A stretch of DNA of 64,000 nucleotides from Klugiella xanthotipulae. GTDB taxonomy: Bacteria > Actinomycetota > Actinomycetes > Actinomycetales > Microbacteriaceae. Made by a program: the position numbers and the translations under genes. Under the pieces are notes generated by a model. The model did no database searches and was not told the origin of the DNA. It saw only the letters and a list, made by a program, of their open reading frames with translations. The stretch lies in contig NZ_VFPN01000003.1 in assembly GCF_006716695.1 (NCBI RefSeq), positions 310,001 through 374,000 on the forward strand. Reading direction: 5' to 3'. Numbering within the stretch: the stretch's first letter is position 1; every line of letters starts with the position of its first letter. Positions 27,811 to 37,000 of this stretch are shown piece by piece.

Positions 27811-28355
27811 GCGTGGAGTTTATCGGTGGAGCCAGTGAAGCTGGTAGCCTGACTTTCCCCGCGATCCCATCGCTCCCAGGCTCTGCTTCCACCGTCAATG
27901 AACGATTTTGCCCACCAACCGGCGAGGTTTTCGTTGGGGATTGATGCGGGCGAGAGGAACGGTCCGGCATATGGGCCCTGGTTTCAGTCTTTGTGTCAGT
28001 AACACCACTGTGAACCGGAGGCCCTCACCTATTCGTCAACGACTGCAGTGGTTCAATCAATGTCCCTGGACAGTAGAACTAGCCCGCATCTTCCCGGCGC
28101 ACAGCGGGAACATCAACCTCTTCGAAGCCATCGAGGCCGATATTGAAGGCGAAATCGCCCAGTTCGGCCCGACCGGGTACCGACCCCTGCAGGTAGGTAA
28201 CACCCCGTTCTGTGAGCAGAGCGGCGTACATCAAGCCGTTCGCTAACAGCAAGTTCGCTACCTGCGACATCCACACTGCTACACTGCATTACCACCCCGA
28301 GTGGCGGGGGCAGCCAATTGCGCCATGAATCGACGACGACACTGGAGAACTGGTC
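27811..28355. other. Interval without a supported gene at the left of the island
   Basis: Short open frames occur on both strands (for example minus 28079-28276 and plus 27908-28246), but none has a ribosome site or a recognisable family, and they overlap each other. A TACACT hexamer at 28280-28285 could be the -10 of the following gene. The DNA looks like leftover fragments. Confidence 0.5.
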
Positions 28356-29663
28356 ATGACCGACGACCCCATCGAGGCCGCTCTCGCCCGGCATGTCGGG
28401 CCTGCTACGGCTGCCGACTTCACCGCCAAGGTGTCGCGCTACGTGAACTATCCGAACCTCATCAAAGGTATCGCCAAGATGCCGGCGGCCCCTGACCTCG
28501 AGGCTGCCGCGCTAGCGCTGATCGACGACTCGAGCATGGCCAGCACCCTCGGTTTGGACTCGTCCCCTGTTCCGGGGATGGACCCCACCCTTGCGAGGTT
28601 GGTCGCCGTCTTGAGAGTGGACACGACGACCCTTGCGTTGTTGACACTGGCCGCTCGTGCGGACATCGAGGTGGTGGACCGGGTCGCTGGCAGGCTCGCC
28701 CACCTGGACTGGTCCGAGACGCACCTGGCGACGATCCGTCGTAGCGCTGCCAGGCACAGAGCAGCTGGTCGCAGCGCAACAGCCGCGCCCGCTCCGCAGG
28801 TGGCGCAGCCGGACGCGCCGCAGCGAATCTCCGAGGTCAAGGCCTGGCTGAGCACGCACGGCGACGGTGACCTAGGTGTGCTGGCGCCGTACGAGAAACA
28901 GAAGGCGACGGCTCGCCTTGCCGCCATCCGGGCCCTCGGTCAGATCGCCACACCGCAGGCGCTGGAGGTGCTTGGCCAGTACGCCTGCGAGAGCTATCCC
29001 GACAAGGTCCTCGACGAGCTGCACAAGGCCTGGGGGCGGTTCGACCGGCGCGACTTCGCAGCGACGATGTTCCGACAGGCACCGTGGCGCCTCGATCTCG
29101 GGTTCGCCTCATCCATCGAGGGCATCGGTGCCGTGAGCGGTTTGACCAGCTTGAAGGTGGGGTTTTGCGGTCCAGCGGACCTGTCGCCGCTGGCCGAGTG
29201 CACCGGGTTAACGACACTCTGGGCCGCCGCGCAGGCCGAGCCCGGCCTGCTCAGCGTGGCACCTCTGCTGGGACTGACAGAGCTGACCGAGCTGCATCTG
29301 AACGGGACGACACACAACGCCGACCTCACCCAGCTAGCCACTCTCCCGGTACGACGGTTGGAACTCAACCTGGACGGAGAGGACTGTTCGTTCCTGATGG
29401 AACTGCCTCGACTCGAACGACTCCTGCTCTCCGGCGCCGTCCCCGGCGAGACGACGAACGACGTCATCGTCGCACTCGTCCGTAAGGGCGTCCAAGTAGT
29501 GGTCTCGGGGAACGACACCGAGTGGGTCACCGGTTTGAGAGAGCGCGCCGAGTGGGAGGCAGGCGTCTTCCTCGTCGCCCAGCGCTGGCGGATTGGGTTC
29601 GTCAACGACGAGTCGGAGCTAGAGCTGCTGGAGCGGCGCCTGTTCTCGAACATCTTGCTGTGA
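28356..29663 (+). CDS. HEAT/leucine-rich-repeat-like protein of unknown function
   Basis: This 435-residue soluble protein is not assigned to a known system. Residues 1-135 are helical with a proline/alanine linker up to about 150. Residues 155-235 look like HEAT-type helices (ARLAAIRALGQIATPQALEV, then ALEVLGQYACESYPDKVLDE). From about 250 to 350 there are leucine-rich-repeat-like units (GLTSLKVGFCGPADLSPLAE, LTELHLNGTTHNADLTQLAT). The layout resembles the sensor half of NACHT/STAND proteins, but there is no P-loop domain, so it is either a stand-alone repeat protein or the surviving C-terminal part. The ATG follows CTGGAGAA. Base composition is richer in GC than the core genes. Confidence 0.65.
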   Translation: MTDDPIEAALARHVGPATAADFTAKVSRYVNYPNLIKGIAKMPAAPDLEAAALALIDDSSMASTLGLDSSPVPGMDPTLARLVAVLRVDTTTLALLTLAARADIEVVDRVAGRLAHLDWSETHLATIRRSAARHRAAGRSATAAPAPQVAQPDAPQRISEVKAWLSTHGDGDLGVLAPYEKQKATARLAAIRALGQIATPQALEVLGQYACESYPDKVLDELHKAWGRFDRRDFAATMFRQAPWRLDLGFASSIEGIGAVSGLTSLKVGFCGPADLSPLAECTGLTTLWAAAQAEPGLLSVAPLLGLTELTELHLNGTTHNADLTQLATLPVRRLELNLDGEDCSFLMELPRLERLLLSGAVPGETTNDVIVALVRKGVQVVVSGNDTEWVTGLRERAEWEAGVFLVAQRWRIGFVNDESELELLERRLFSNILL

Positions 29664-29703
29664 CCAGTGCAGGCCGCGCGTTTCGCGGTCAACCGGCATC
29701 GCG

Positions 29704-29886
29704 GTGCTACGAGTAGTTCTCTGCGACGGCATCGAGGCGTGGATTGGCGCGCACCCACAGTGCACCTTTGGACGCGCCTGGCGGTGCCGAGACTTGTTCG
29801 AGGCCGAGAAAGGGTATGAGCACCCTGAGTACAGCCCGTCGTTCCAGATCGTTGACATCGTCAACGGCGTGACCATCGAAGAATGA
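29704..29886 (+). CDS. Small hypothetical protein or gene fragment
   Basis: This 60-residue frame (GTG start) encodes CDGIEAWIGAHPQCTFGRAW and ends DIVNGVTIEE. Its composition is protein-like, but no ribosome site precedes it and I do not recognise the family. It may be the remnant of a larger gene, since the frame is open somewhat further upstream without a better start. Confidence 0.35.
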   Translation: MLRVVLCDGIEAWIGAHPQCTFGRAWRCRDLFEAEKGYEHPEYSPSFQIVDIVNGVTIEE

Positions 29887-29954
29887 CGTAGTGCCCGTTC
29901 GGCGGGTTCATCGTGTCGTCAACATGGCCGCATACTTCCCAGATGCCCATGACC

Positions 29955-30381
29955 TCAATGGATCGCTTCCGCTTCGGTCTGAACGGCCCGGGCCCGAGCG
30001 GTGCCCCGCTCCTCGGGCGAGAACTCCAGATCAGCGGGGTCGCGGAGCCAAGGTCTGAGACCTGCGGCGAGCCGGTTGAGCGCCGTGCATCCCCCCCTTG
30101 AGGAACGTGCGCGCGCTCCCGATCAGCCTAGGCCTCTCGTCAATCAGGTATTCCGTGATCGACGAGTCCGGCCCGCTGAAGCGAGTCATGAGGCCTCTAC
30201 CCGGCTCAATCGTCAACCGCTCGCCGGTCTCCGTCTTCTCGACTGAGTACTCCTGAGCGGCGGCTTCCTTGACAAAGCGTGTGAACTGCCGAAAACCGGT
30301 GTCGGGATGGTTGATCGGCAGGACCTCCTCGCGGCCAGTGTCATCGCGAAATGCGAAGAGAGTGGCTGGCGTTTCAGACAT
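29955..30381 (-). pseudogene. Frameshifted hypothetical gene downstream of the AAA+/TPR pair
   Basis: Starting at ATG 30381, the frame encodes ETPATLFAFRDDTGREEVLP and continues to a run of seven C (plus strand 30091-30097), after which it ends early at 30031 with a low-complexity arginine-rich tail. Removing one base of the tract gives a much more natural C-terminus (CTALNRLAAGLRPWLRDPAD, then LEFSPEERGTARARAVQTEA) ending at 29955, for a 141-residue protein. Family unknown. It follows the AAA+ and TPR genes on the same strand with an 88-nt gap. It could be a mutation, a sequencing error or a slippery, phase-variable tract. Confidence 0.55.
30091..30097. repeat. C7 homopolymer at an apparent frameshift
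   Basis: Seven consecutive C on the plus strand (G7 in the coding sense) sit exactly where the reading frame of the minus-strand gene must shift to give the longer product. Such tracts are prone to slipped-strand mispairing and to base-calling error. Confidence 0.6.
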
Positions 30382-30469
30382 GCACACATCCTGTCACCTG
30401 AGGTGCCGATATCCAGAGCTGAGGCATCGCCTCCACGTCGTCGAGAACACTTCTGCTCGGTGGGGTGCT

Positions 30470-31744
30470 CTAGCGCATGCGACCGGCCCGGCCGGGCCGG
30501 GGGTCGTGTCCGCCGAAGGCGGCGACGCGGTCCCAGAGCCAGTCGGACAGGCTCGCCGCTATCTCCTGGTCTGCCTCCCGGGTGCCGCGACGATACAACC
30601 GCCCGCCGGGGCCCTCGATGAGGTACGCCCCGGCGTCGTCGGTGAAGATTTGTTGGTAGTACTCGCTCTCGTTTTTCCACTGCGGCCAGTCCTGAGGGTG
30701 TTGCTCAATCGCCTCGTCCATCTCACCGATCTCAGCGGCGGTCATTAGGCGGAAAGGCCACCCCTGGCCCCACAGTTCGCCGGTACCGGGCACCTGACCA
30801 TCGTGCCAGGCGATGACCTTATCTTCCCCGCGGCTCTCCCGGGCTTCCTCCCGACTCAACGGTGGACGCAGCGACTGGGCGAGGTCGTCCGGCATCACGG
30901 CCTCTAGCGCTAGGAGCGCTTCGTCGACACTGGTGCCGAATGATTTGTCCCGCAGGATGCGCCACGCGATCTCACCTGCGCCAGCACTGCGCAGGTCATC
31001 CATCGTCCCGGCACCACTCTCAAGTGGGGCCAACATCGCCTTGGCCACGGACATCGCGGCTTGAGCGAACTCGTCGGTGGGGTCTTCGCGAAGCACGCGT
31101 GAGAGAATCTCGGACGCATCCTCAAGGCGGTAACTGTACAAATACGCGTAGGCCAAGGCCGTCGCAATCACCGACTGGGTCGGGTCTGCCTCGATCGCCT
31201 GCTCCGCTGCCACGAGGAACCGGTCCGGCGGGACGCCGAAGGCAAGGAAATGTGCAGCACGTAGCCCGAGCGCGGTGGCGTAGTTATCGGGGTCGGTGCG
31301 GGCGCACATCTCGACGGCATCATCGATCAACGCCCAGCCAGTCTCAGGATCTATCGGAAAGACCATTGCGGCACCGAGATCAATGAAATCTTCCCAGTCG
31401 CTCTCCGGGTCCTCCTGCAGGACCAGCTGTGCCAGTCGCAGGCACTCGACGTAGCGACCTTCGGAGTATTCGAGGTCTCGTAGGTCGCGCAGGGCGTTGA
31501 GGTACTGACGGTCGCGCTGCCCGATCAGCTCCTGAAGTAGTTGGCGGGCCTCGTCTTTCTCTCCACATGCCTTTCGATGCCTGGCCAGCAGGATGATCAT
31601 GCCGGTGAACTCGGGAACGCGAGCAAGGACGCTCTGGGTGAGTTGCGGGATTCTCGGGTGCTTGGGCTGGGCCTCGAACAGCGCCCATGCGAGGTCGCGG
31701 TCGTGTTCAATCGCTGCCCGTTCGATGTCGCGCGGCTCGTTCAT
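30470..31744 (-). CDS. TPR-repeat protein paired with an AAA+ ATPase
   Basis: This 424-residue soluble protein is built mainly of helical tetratricopeptide-like repeats (about residues 15-250), for example YLNALRDLRDLEYSEGRYVE and SVIATALAYAYLYSYRLEDA. The C-terminal 130 residues form a separate region with an acidic and aromatic character (GELWGQGWPFRLMTAAEIGE, WPQWKNESEYYQQIF). I see no catalytic motif. Its ATG overlaps the stop of the AAA+ gene (ATGA), implying coupled expression and probably a physical complex in which the TPR protein is the adaptor or substrate-recognition part. Function unknown. Confidence 0.75.
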   Translation of the reverse strand: MNEPRDIERAAIEHDRDLAWALFEAQPKHPRIPQLTQSVLARVPEFTGMIILLARHRKACGEKDEARQLLQELIGQRDRQYLNALRDLRDLEYSEGRYVECLRLAQLVLQEDPESDWEDFIDLGAAMVFPIDPETGWALIDDAVEMCARTDPDNYATALGLRAAHFLAFGVPPDRFLVAAEQAIEADPTQSVIATALAYAYLYSYRLEDASEILSRVLREDPTDEFAQAAMSVAKAMLAPLESGAGTMDDLRSAGAGEIAWRILRDKSFGTSVDEALLALEAVMPDDLAQSLRPPLSREEARESRGEDKVIAWHDGQVPGTGELWGQGWPFRLMTAAEIGEMDEAIEQHPQDWPQWKNESEYYQQIFTDDAGAYLIEGPGGRLYRRGTREADQEIAASLSDWLWDRVAAFGGHDPRPGRAGRMR

Positions 31745-32952
31745 CGCATGCCGTTCTTCACACGGTAGGCGCGAAGCTGGGCGAAGGTGCCGTCGTCGAT
31801 GCCGTAGTCGAGCACCGGGGTGATCTGGTCAAACCACGAGGTTGTCGACGGGGTGAGACTGGCCGCCGCATCGAGCAGCGCTTGGGTGGTGACCGGCACG
31901 ATTGCGCCCGCGCTCATCGATGCGGTCAACGACTGCTGCAACGCGATGGTGGCTACCTGTGAAATGTCAGCGCCGGAGAATCCCTCGGTCGCTGCGGCGA
32001 CTTTGGTGACGTCGACGCCGTCGGCGGGCTTGCCCTCAAGGTCGCCCTGCAAGATGGCGGCGCGTGCGACCGCGTCCGGCGGCAGCACGAGCACGGTCTT
32101 GTCGATGCGTCCTGGACGCCGCAGCGCCGGGTCGATGTCCCACGGCCGGTTGGTGGCCGCCAGGAAGTAGACGCCGTCGTTGTTGCTGGTGACCCCGTCG
32201 AGTTCTTCAAGCAGCTGGGTCACGACCATGCGCGTCCACTGCGACCCGCTGCCGGAGGTGCGCCGACCACCGAGGGCGTCGAACTCGTCGAAGAAGATCA
32301 CGCAAGTCCCCGCGGCGCGCGCGTCTCGGAACACGCTCTGGATCGCCTTCTCGCTGTCCCCGATCCACTTGCTCAGCAGGTCCGCGAGCGTCACGTGGAT
32401 GAAGGAGGCGCCCAGGTCACCAGCGATCGCCTTGGCGATGAAGGTCTTCCCGCAGCCCGGTGGGCCGTACATCAGCAACGAACCACCAGGCTTCTGGCCG
32501 AAGGCAGCGGCGAGTTCCGGGTTACGCAGCGGAGCGAGGAATGTCGAATCCAGATGCTGCTTGACGTCAGCGAGGCCTGCGACGTCAGATAGGGTGACGG
32601 TCGGGCGTTCAGCATCCCACAGTGCGGGGTGGTCGAGGTCGTCCTCCTGGTCGAGGTCGTCATCCACCAGATCGTGCGCTGCTGGTGCCACCACCGACGC
32701 AGGGTCAGGCTCGACGGGTCCAGGCGGTGCCGACGTCGCCCCACGCAACCGAGTTGCCATCACGCGAGCCCGCAGCAGACCCACGCGCGCCGGATCGCCA
32801 CCATGCGCCTCGAAGGCCGTCACCTCCTGGGCCGCACGATCTACATCGTGCTGCAGCAGCAGCGTGATGAAGTCCTCTCGCAGCGCCATATTCTGCGGAT
32901 CATGTGCCACCTCAGCAGCGATCACCTCGAGAAAGTTATCATCCTGCGCCAT
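31741..32952 (-). CDS. AAA+ ATPase of the classic (VCP/FtsH-like) clade with N-terminal helical domain
   Basis: The 403-residue product has a short TPR-like helical N-terminus (about 1-70), an acidic linker (95-112) and one AAA module. Walker A is GPPGCGKT (163-170), Walker B CVIFFDEF (217-224), and the second region of homology NRPWDIDPALRRPGRID supplies the arginine fingers. The pore-loop region is LADLLSKWIGDSEKA, with the aromatic W expected for a substrate translocase. There is no protease domain. ATG 32952 has a strong GGAGGAC site, and the frame to 33075 is unsupported. It is the first gene of a unit with the TPR gene. The target is unknown. Confidence 0.82.
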   Translation of the reverse strand: MAQDDNFLEVIAAEVAHDPQNMALREDFITLLLQHDVDRAAQEVTAFEAHGGDPARVGLLRARVMATRLRGATSAPPGPVEPDPASVVAPAAHDLVDDDLDQEDDLDHPALWDAERPTVTLSDVAGLADVKQHLDSTFLAPLRNPELAAAFGQKPGGSLLMYGPPGCGKTFIAKAIAGDLGASFIHVTLADLLSKWIGDSEKAIQSVFRDARAAGTCVIFFDEFDALGGRRTSGSGSQWTRMVVTQLLEELDGVTSNNDGVYFLAATNRPWDIDPALRRPGRIDKTVLVLPPDAVARAAILQGDLEGKPADGVDVTKVAAATEGFSGADISQVATIALQQSLTASMSAGAIVPVTTQALLDAAASLTPSTTSWFDQITPVLDYGIDDGTFAQLRAYRVKNGMR

Positions 32953-33324
32953 AAGTCCTCCAAGTCGATGCTCAACGTCGTCAATTCCACCCGCCTCGCA
33001 CCGATGAGCGGTAACTCGGCCATAGCCGTTGAACGCGACCGCGGCGGTGAGCTGCGCCCACCAAGACGCTGACAAATGGATGATCAGCCAACTCGCGGCC
33101 GCCCTCGCATACCTGGTGGCATGTGCACGGCTGTCTAGGATGACCAGACCTCATGGCTTCTCCCGAGTAAGCATACTGGGGACCCGATCTTTTCAGTTCT
33201 CAACCGCAGGGGTGAGCGGTTCCTCGTCCTGTGGATGGAACCCGCATCATGTTGGGTACGTCCGGGAAACGATCCTTTCTGGCGCTCCCAGAAGACTCGG
33301 ATTCAACCCTGCGAGAGTGGAGTC
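32953..33324. other. Intergenic region between divergent AAA+ gene and small membrane gene
   Basis: No supported gene. The short frames on both strands lack ribosome sites. The interval must contain the promoter of the AAA+/TPR unit (minus) and probably one for the plus-strand genes. TAGGAT at 33137-33142 is a possible plus-strand -10. Confidence 0.45.
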
Positions 33325-33549
33325 ATGCTCAGAATGGTTTGGGGATGGGTCATCGCTGGGATCGGCGCTATCTCGGCGGCTCTGCTGATCATCTGTGGCA
33401 CTGCGTTGGGAACCTGGATCGATGAACAGCAGGTAGGCGACGTGCCTTCGGTGCTCGGACTCCTGGTCGTCACCGCTCTTTCCGTTATACTCTTCATCGA
33501 CGGTCTTATCGTGGGGCTGGTTGGTACCGCGCGATCGCGGCGGACGTAG
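33325..33549 (+). CDS. Small two-helix membrane protein
   Basis: A 74-residue protein with two hydrophobic helices (about residues 4-28 and 42-66) separated by the polar loop TWIDEQQVGDV, ending in basic residues TARSRRT that fit a cytoplasmic C-terminus. ATG 33325 follows GTGGAGTC. The frame is open from 33235 but unsupported there. It lies 12 nt before the hydrolase gene. No family is recognised. Confidence 0.6.
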   Translation: MLRMVWGWVIAGIGAISAALLIICGTALGTWIDEQQVGDVPSVLGLLVVTALSVILFIDGLIVGLVGTARSRRT

Positions 33550-33561
33550 AGGCCTCCCACT

Positions 33562-33992
33562 ATGTCAGAGATAGCGCAACGCGTTCCCGTCCGGTGGTAT
33601 CGCCCACCAAGCGTTTCAAACGTTCCCCGACCAACTCTCCTCTGGCTGCACGGTGGTGGCTTCTTTCGCGGCGGCCTCGATCAGCCGGAGGCCCACGCAG
33701 TCGGCGAGGCGCTCGCGCGACAGGGGATCACCGTCGCGACGGTGGACTATCGTCTTGCGCCGCCTCCGGGGATGCCGTGGGTGAGGTCGTGGGCTGGACG
33801 CACCCGAGGAAGGTACCCACTCGCGCTGGATGATGTGCTCGACGCCCACCGGGAGGTAGGTGCTGAGTCGCCGGATGGCGTGGTCCTGGGTGGCGCAAGC
33901 GCGGGCGCATGCCTCGCTGCCGCAGCGAATCTCCGTGCGCTCGAAGAGGGGACCGGCGCCGTCGGGGCCGTCCTCGCGTACGGTTTCTTTCA
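33562..33992 (+). pseudogene. 5' half of an alpha/beta hydrolase gene interrupted by a Tn3 transposon
   Basis: This is the N-terminal part of an HSL-type esterase/acetyl-hydrolase. It has the oxyanion-hole motif HGGGFFRGG, VATVDYRLAPP and the nucleophile elbow GGASAG. The Tn3 element enters after codon 143. As it stands, the frame runs four codons into the transposon and stops at 34005. When 33562-33992 is joined to 39902-40277, the frame continues without a break to give a 268-residue hydrolase. The interrupted protein lacks the catalytic Asp and His and must be inactive. Confidence 0.88.
33988..33992. repeat. Left target-site duplication TTTCA of the Tn3 insertion
   Basis: TTTCA immediately precedes the left terminal repeat and recurs at 39897-39901 directly after the right one. 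A 5-bp duplication is the standard product of Tn3-family transposition. Confidence 0.92.
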
Positions 33993-34024
33993 GGGGTCTT
34001 GGTAGCAGCGGCGTGAAAACGAGC
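33993..34024 (+). repeat. Left terminal inverted repeat (IRL) of the Tn3 element
   Basis: 32 bp starting GGGGTCTTGGTAGCAGCG. It matches the reverse complement of 39865-39896 with a single mismatch at position 19 (G here, C in the right end). Confidence 0.93.
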
Positions 34025-34065
34025 GTTTAGCCTGGTTGGTGGGTTGTCTGGGTAGGGTGACTGTC

Positions 34066-37000
34066 ATGCCGGTGGAGTTTCTGAGTGATGAGCAGGCTGC
34101 GGCTTTCGGACGGTTCGTGGGTGATCCGTCGCGGTCGGAGCTGGAGCGCTTCTTCTTCCTTGATGACGCGGACCTGGCGCTGGTCGGGCGACACCGCGGT
34201 GAGCAGAATCGGTTGGGGTTCGCGGTGCAGTTGGGAACGGTGCGGTTCCTGGGCACGTTTCTGGTTGACCCTCTGGAGGTTCCGACGGCGGTGTTGGACT
34301 TCGTGGCTGGGCAGCTCGATGTTGTTGATCCGTCGGTGATCAAGGGGTATTCGGAGCGGGAGGCGACTGCGCGTGTGCATGCGCGGGAGATCCGCCGGGT
34401 GTATGGGTTCCGTGATCTGGGTGAGGAGCTGGCTAGCGAGCTGAGGGTGTTCGTCGAGGCGCGGGCCTGGACACACGGGGAGGGTCCTCATGCGCTGTTC
34501 GACCGGGCGACAGCCTGGCTGCGCCGACGCCGGGTGTTGTTGCCTGGGGTGACGACGTTGGTCCGGGTCGTCCAGCAGTCTCGCGAGGCCGCTCACACCC
34601 GTCTGTACGAGCATCTGGCTGATGCAGCGGACTTGGTGGACCCGTCGATGGGGTCGCGGTTGCGCGGGTTGTTGGTGGTGGGTGCTGGGGAGCGAAGTAG
34701 TGAGCTGGAGCGGCTTCGTACCTCGCCGACGCGTACGTCGGGCAAGGAGATGGACCGTGCGCTTGCGCGTGTGCAGGCGGTGCGGGCGCTGGGGGCTGGT
34801 GCGGTTGACGTCTCTGGCGTGCCGGCGTCGAGGTTGCAGGTCCTGGCCCGGTACGGGCTTAAGGCCAAGTCGCAACGGTTGCGGCGCTTGGCAGAGCCGC
34901 GACGTACTGCGACGTTGGTGGCTGCGGTGTGGTCGCTGGAGAGCCGGGCTGTGGATGACGCGCTGGACCTGTTCGATGTGCTGATCACTCGGCGGGTAGT
35001 CAATCCGTCGCGGCGGGCGGTCGCTGAGGACCGGGCCAAGCGTATGCCGGAGCTGGAGAAGGCGTCGACGGTGCTGGCGCGGGTGAGTCGGGCACTGGTC
35101 GATGTTCTGGACGCCGACGACGAGAACATCGTGCTCGACGTGGAGGCAGTGTGGGCGGCTTTGGAGCAGGTCGCTCCGCGCGAGCAGATCGCGGCTGCGG
35201 CAGCGAAGGTCGGCGAGCTGGTTCCTGCCGAGGTGGGTGAGCAGTCTGAGCTACGCGAGCAGATGTCACGTCGGTACCGCACGGTCGCGCCGTTCTTGCC
35301 GTTGCTGGGTGCGGCACTGCCCTTGCTGGCTACGGCTGAGGGCGCCGCTGTGCTGGCGGCGGCGCAGGGCTTGGGTGGGATGCGACAGCGGCGGCGGGTG
35401 CGTCGCGAGGAGGTGGATACCTCGCTGGTGTCGCCCGGGTGGCAGCGACTGGTCTTCACGGGTGAGGGCGGACAGGACGTCGACCGTGATGCGTGGGTGT
35501 TGTGCGTACTTGAGCAGCTGCGCGCGGCGCTGCGCCGCCGCGACGTGTTTGCCGAGCCGTCGGTGCGGTGGGCCGACCCGCGGGCCCAGCTCCTAGAAGG
35601 CCCACGCTGGGATGAGGTTCGCACTCAGGCGTTGACCGGTCTGGGCCTGGACATGCCGGTCGATGAGCACCTCGCCGACGTCACCGCGAGCTTGGATGCC
35701 GCCTGGCTCACGCTGGCGGACGGGCTGTCGGTCACCGGTGGCCAAGGGCCAGTTCGGGTAGAGATCGGCGAGGACGACCGGGCACGACTGTCAATGGACC
35801 GCCTCGACGCGATCGAGGTGCCCGCCTCGTTGCACGAGCTCCGTCGACGGGTCGCCGGCATGTTGCCCGAGGTCGATCTACCTGAGCTGCTGCTTGAAGT
35901 GCACGGCTGGACCGGGTTCCTGGACGCCTACACCCACCTGTCCGGCGCCGGGACCAGGGTCAAGGATCTCGCGGTGTCGGTCGCCGCGCTGCTGGTCGCC
36001 GAAGCGTGCAACGTCGGCCTGACACCGGTGGTTTCCGAGACCAGCCCCGCCCTGGGCAGGGACCGGCTCGGGCACGTCGACCAGAACTATCTGCGCAGCG
36101 AGACTCACGCGGCGGCCAACGCGATCCTGATCGAAGCGCAAGGGGCAATCCCGATCACGCGCTCCTGGGGGGATGGTCTGCTTGTCTCGGTGGACGGTCT
36201 GAGGTTCACTGTCCCGGTTCGCACGATCAACGCGGGTCCGAACCCGAAGTACTTCGGTCGTGGGCACGGCCTGACGTGGTTCAACGCGGTCAACGACCAG
36301 GTCGCCGGGGTCGGGGCCGTCGTCGTGCCCGGCACGATGCGCGACTCACTGCACGTCCTGGACACGGTGCTCAATCTGGACGGCGGCCCCAAACCCGAGA
36401 TGATCGCTTCAGATACCGCCTCCTACTCCGACATGGTCTTCGGCATCTTCCGCCTCCTGGGCTACAAGTTCTCCCCGCGCATCGCCGACGTCTCCGACGC
36501 CCGCCTGTGGCGGGCAAACCCACCGGGACGGACCCCGAGCGACTACGGTCCCCTGAACGATCTCGCTCGCAACAAGATCGACCTGGACAAGATCCGGCGC
36601 CACTGGCCGGAGATGCTTCGCGTGGCCGGCTCCCTTGTCACCGGCGCTGTGCGCGCCTACGACCTCCTGCGCATGCTCGCCCGTGACGGTCGTCCAACCC
36701 CGCTCGGGGCGGCCATCATCGAGTACGGGAGAATCGCCAAGACCGAGCATCTACTGACCATGTGCGACCCCGTCGACGAAACCCACCGGCGCAGCATCGG
36801 CCACCAACTCACCGTCCATGAGTCCCGCCACAGGCTCGTGCGAGCCATCTTCCACGGCCGCCGCGGACAGATCTACCAGCGCTACCGCGACGACCAGGAA
36901 GACCAACTCGGCGCACTCGGACTGGTCGTCAACGCCGTCGTCGTCTGGAACACCACCTACATCGACGCCGCCGTGACTGCGTTGCGTACCGAGGGACGCG

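Noticed and set aside
28079-28276. Minus-strand 65-codon frame left of the LRR-like gene
   Set aside because: The composition looks somewhat protein-like, but there is no ribosome site, no family match and competing frames exist on the other strand.
29522-29716. Plus-strand 64-codon frame overlapping the end of the LRR-like gene
   Set aside because: Out-of-frame shadow with Arg-rich composition and no ribosome site.
34593-35624. Long minus-strand frame inside tnpA (and a second at 34027-34875)
   Set aside because: Both are Arg/Ser/Pro-rich shadows of the transposase gene produced by high GC at third positions.
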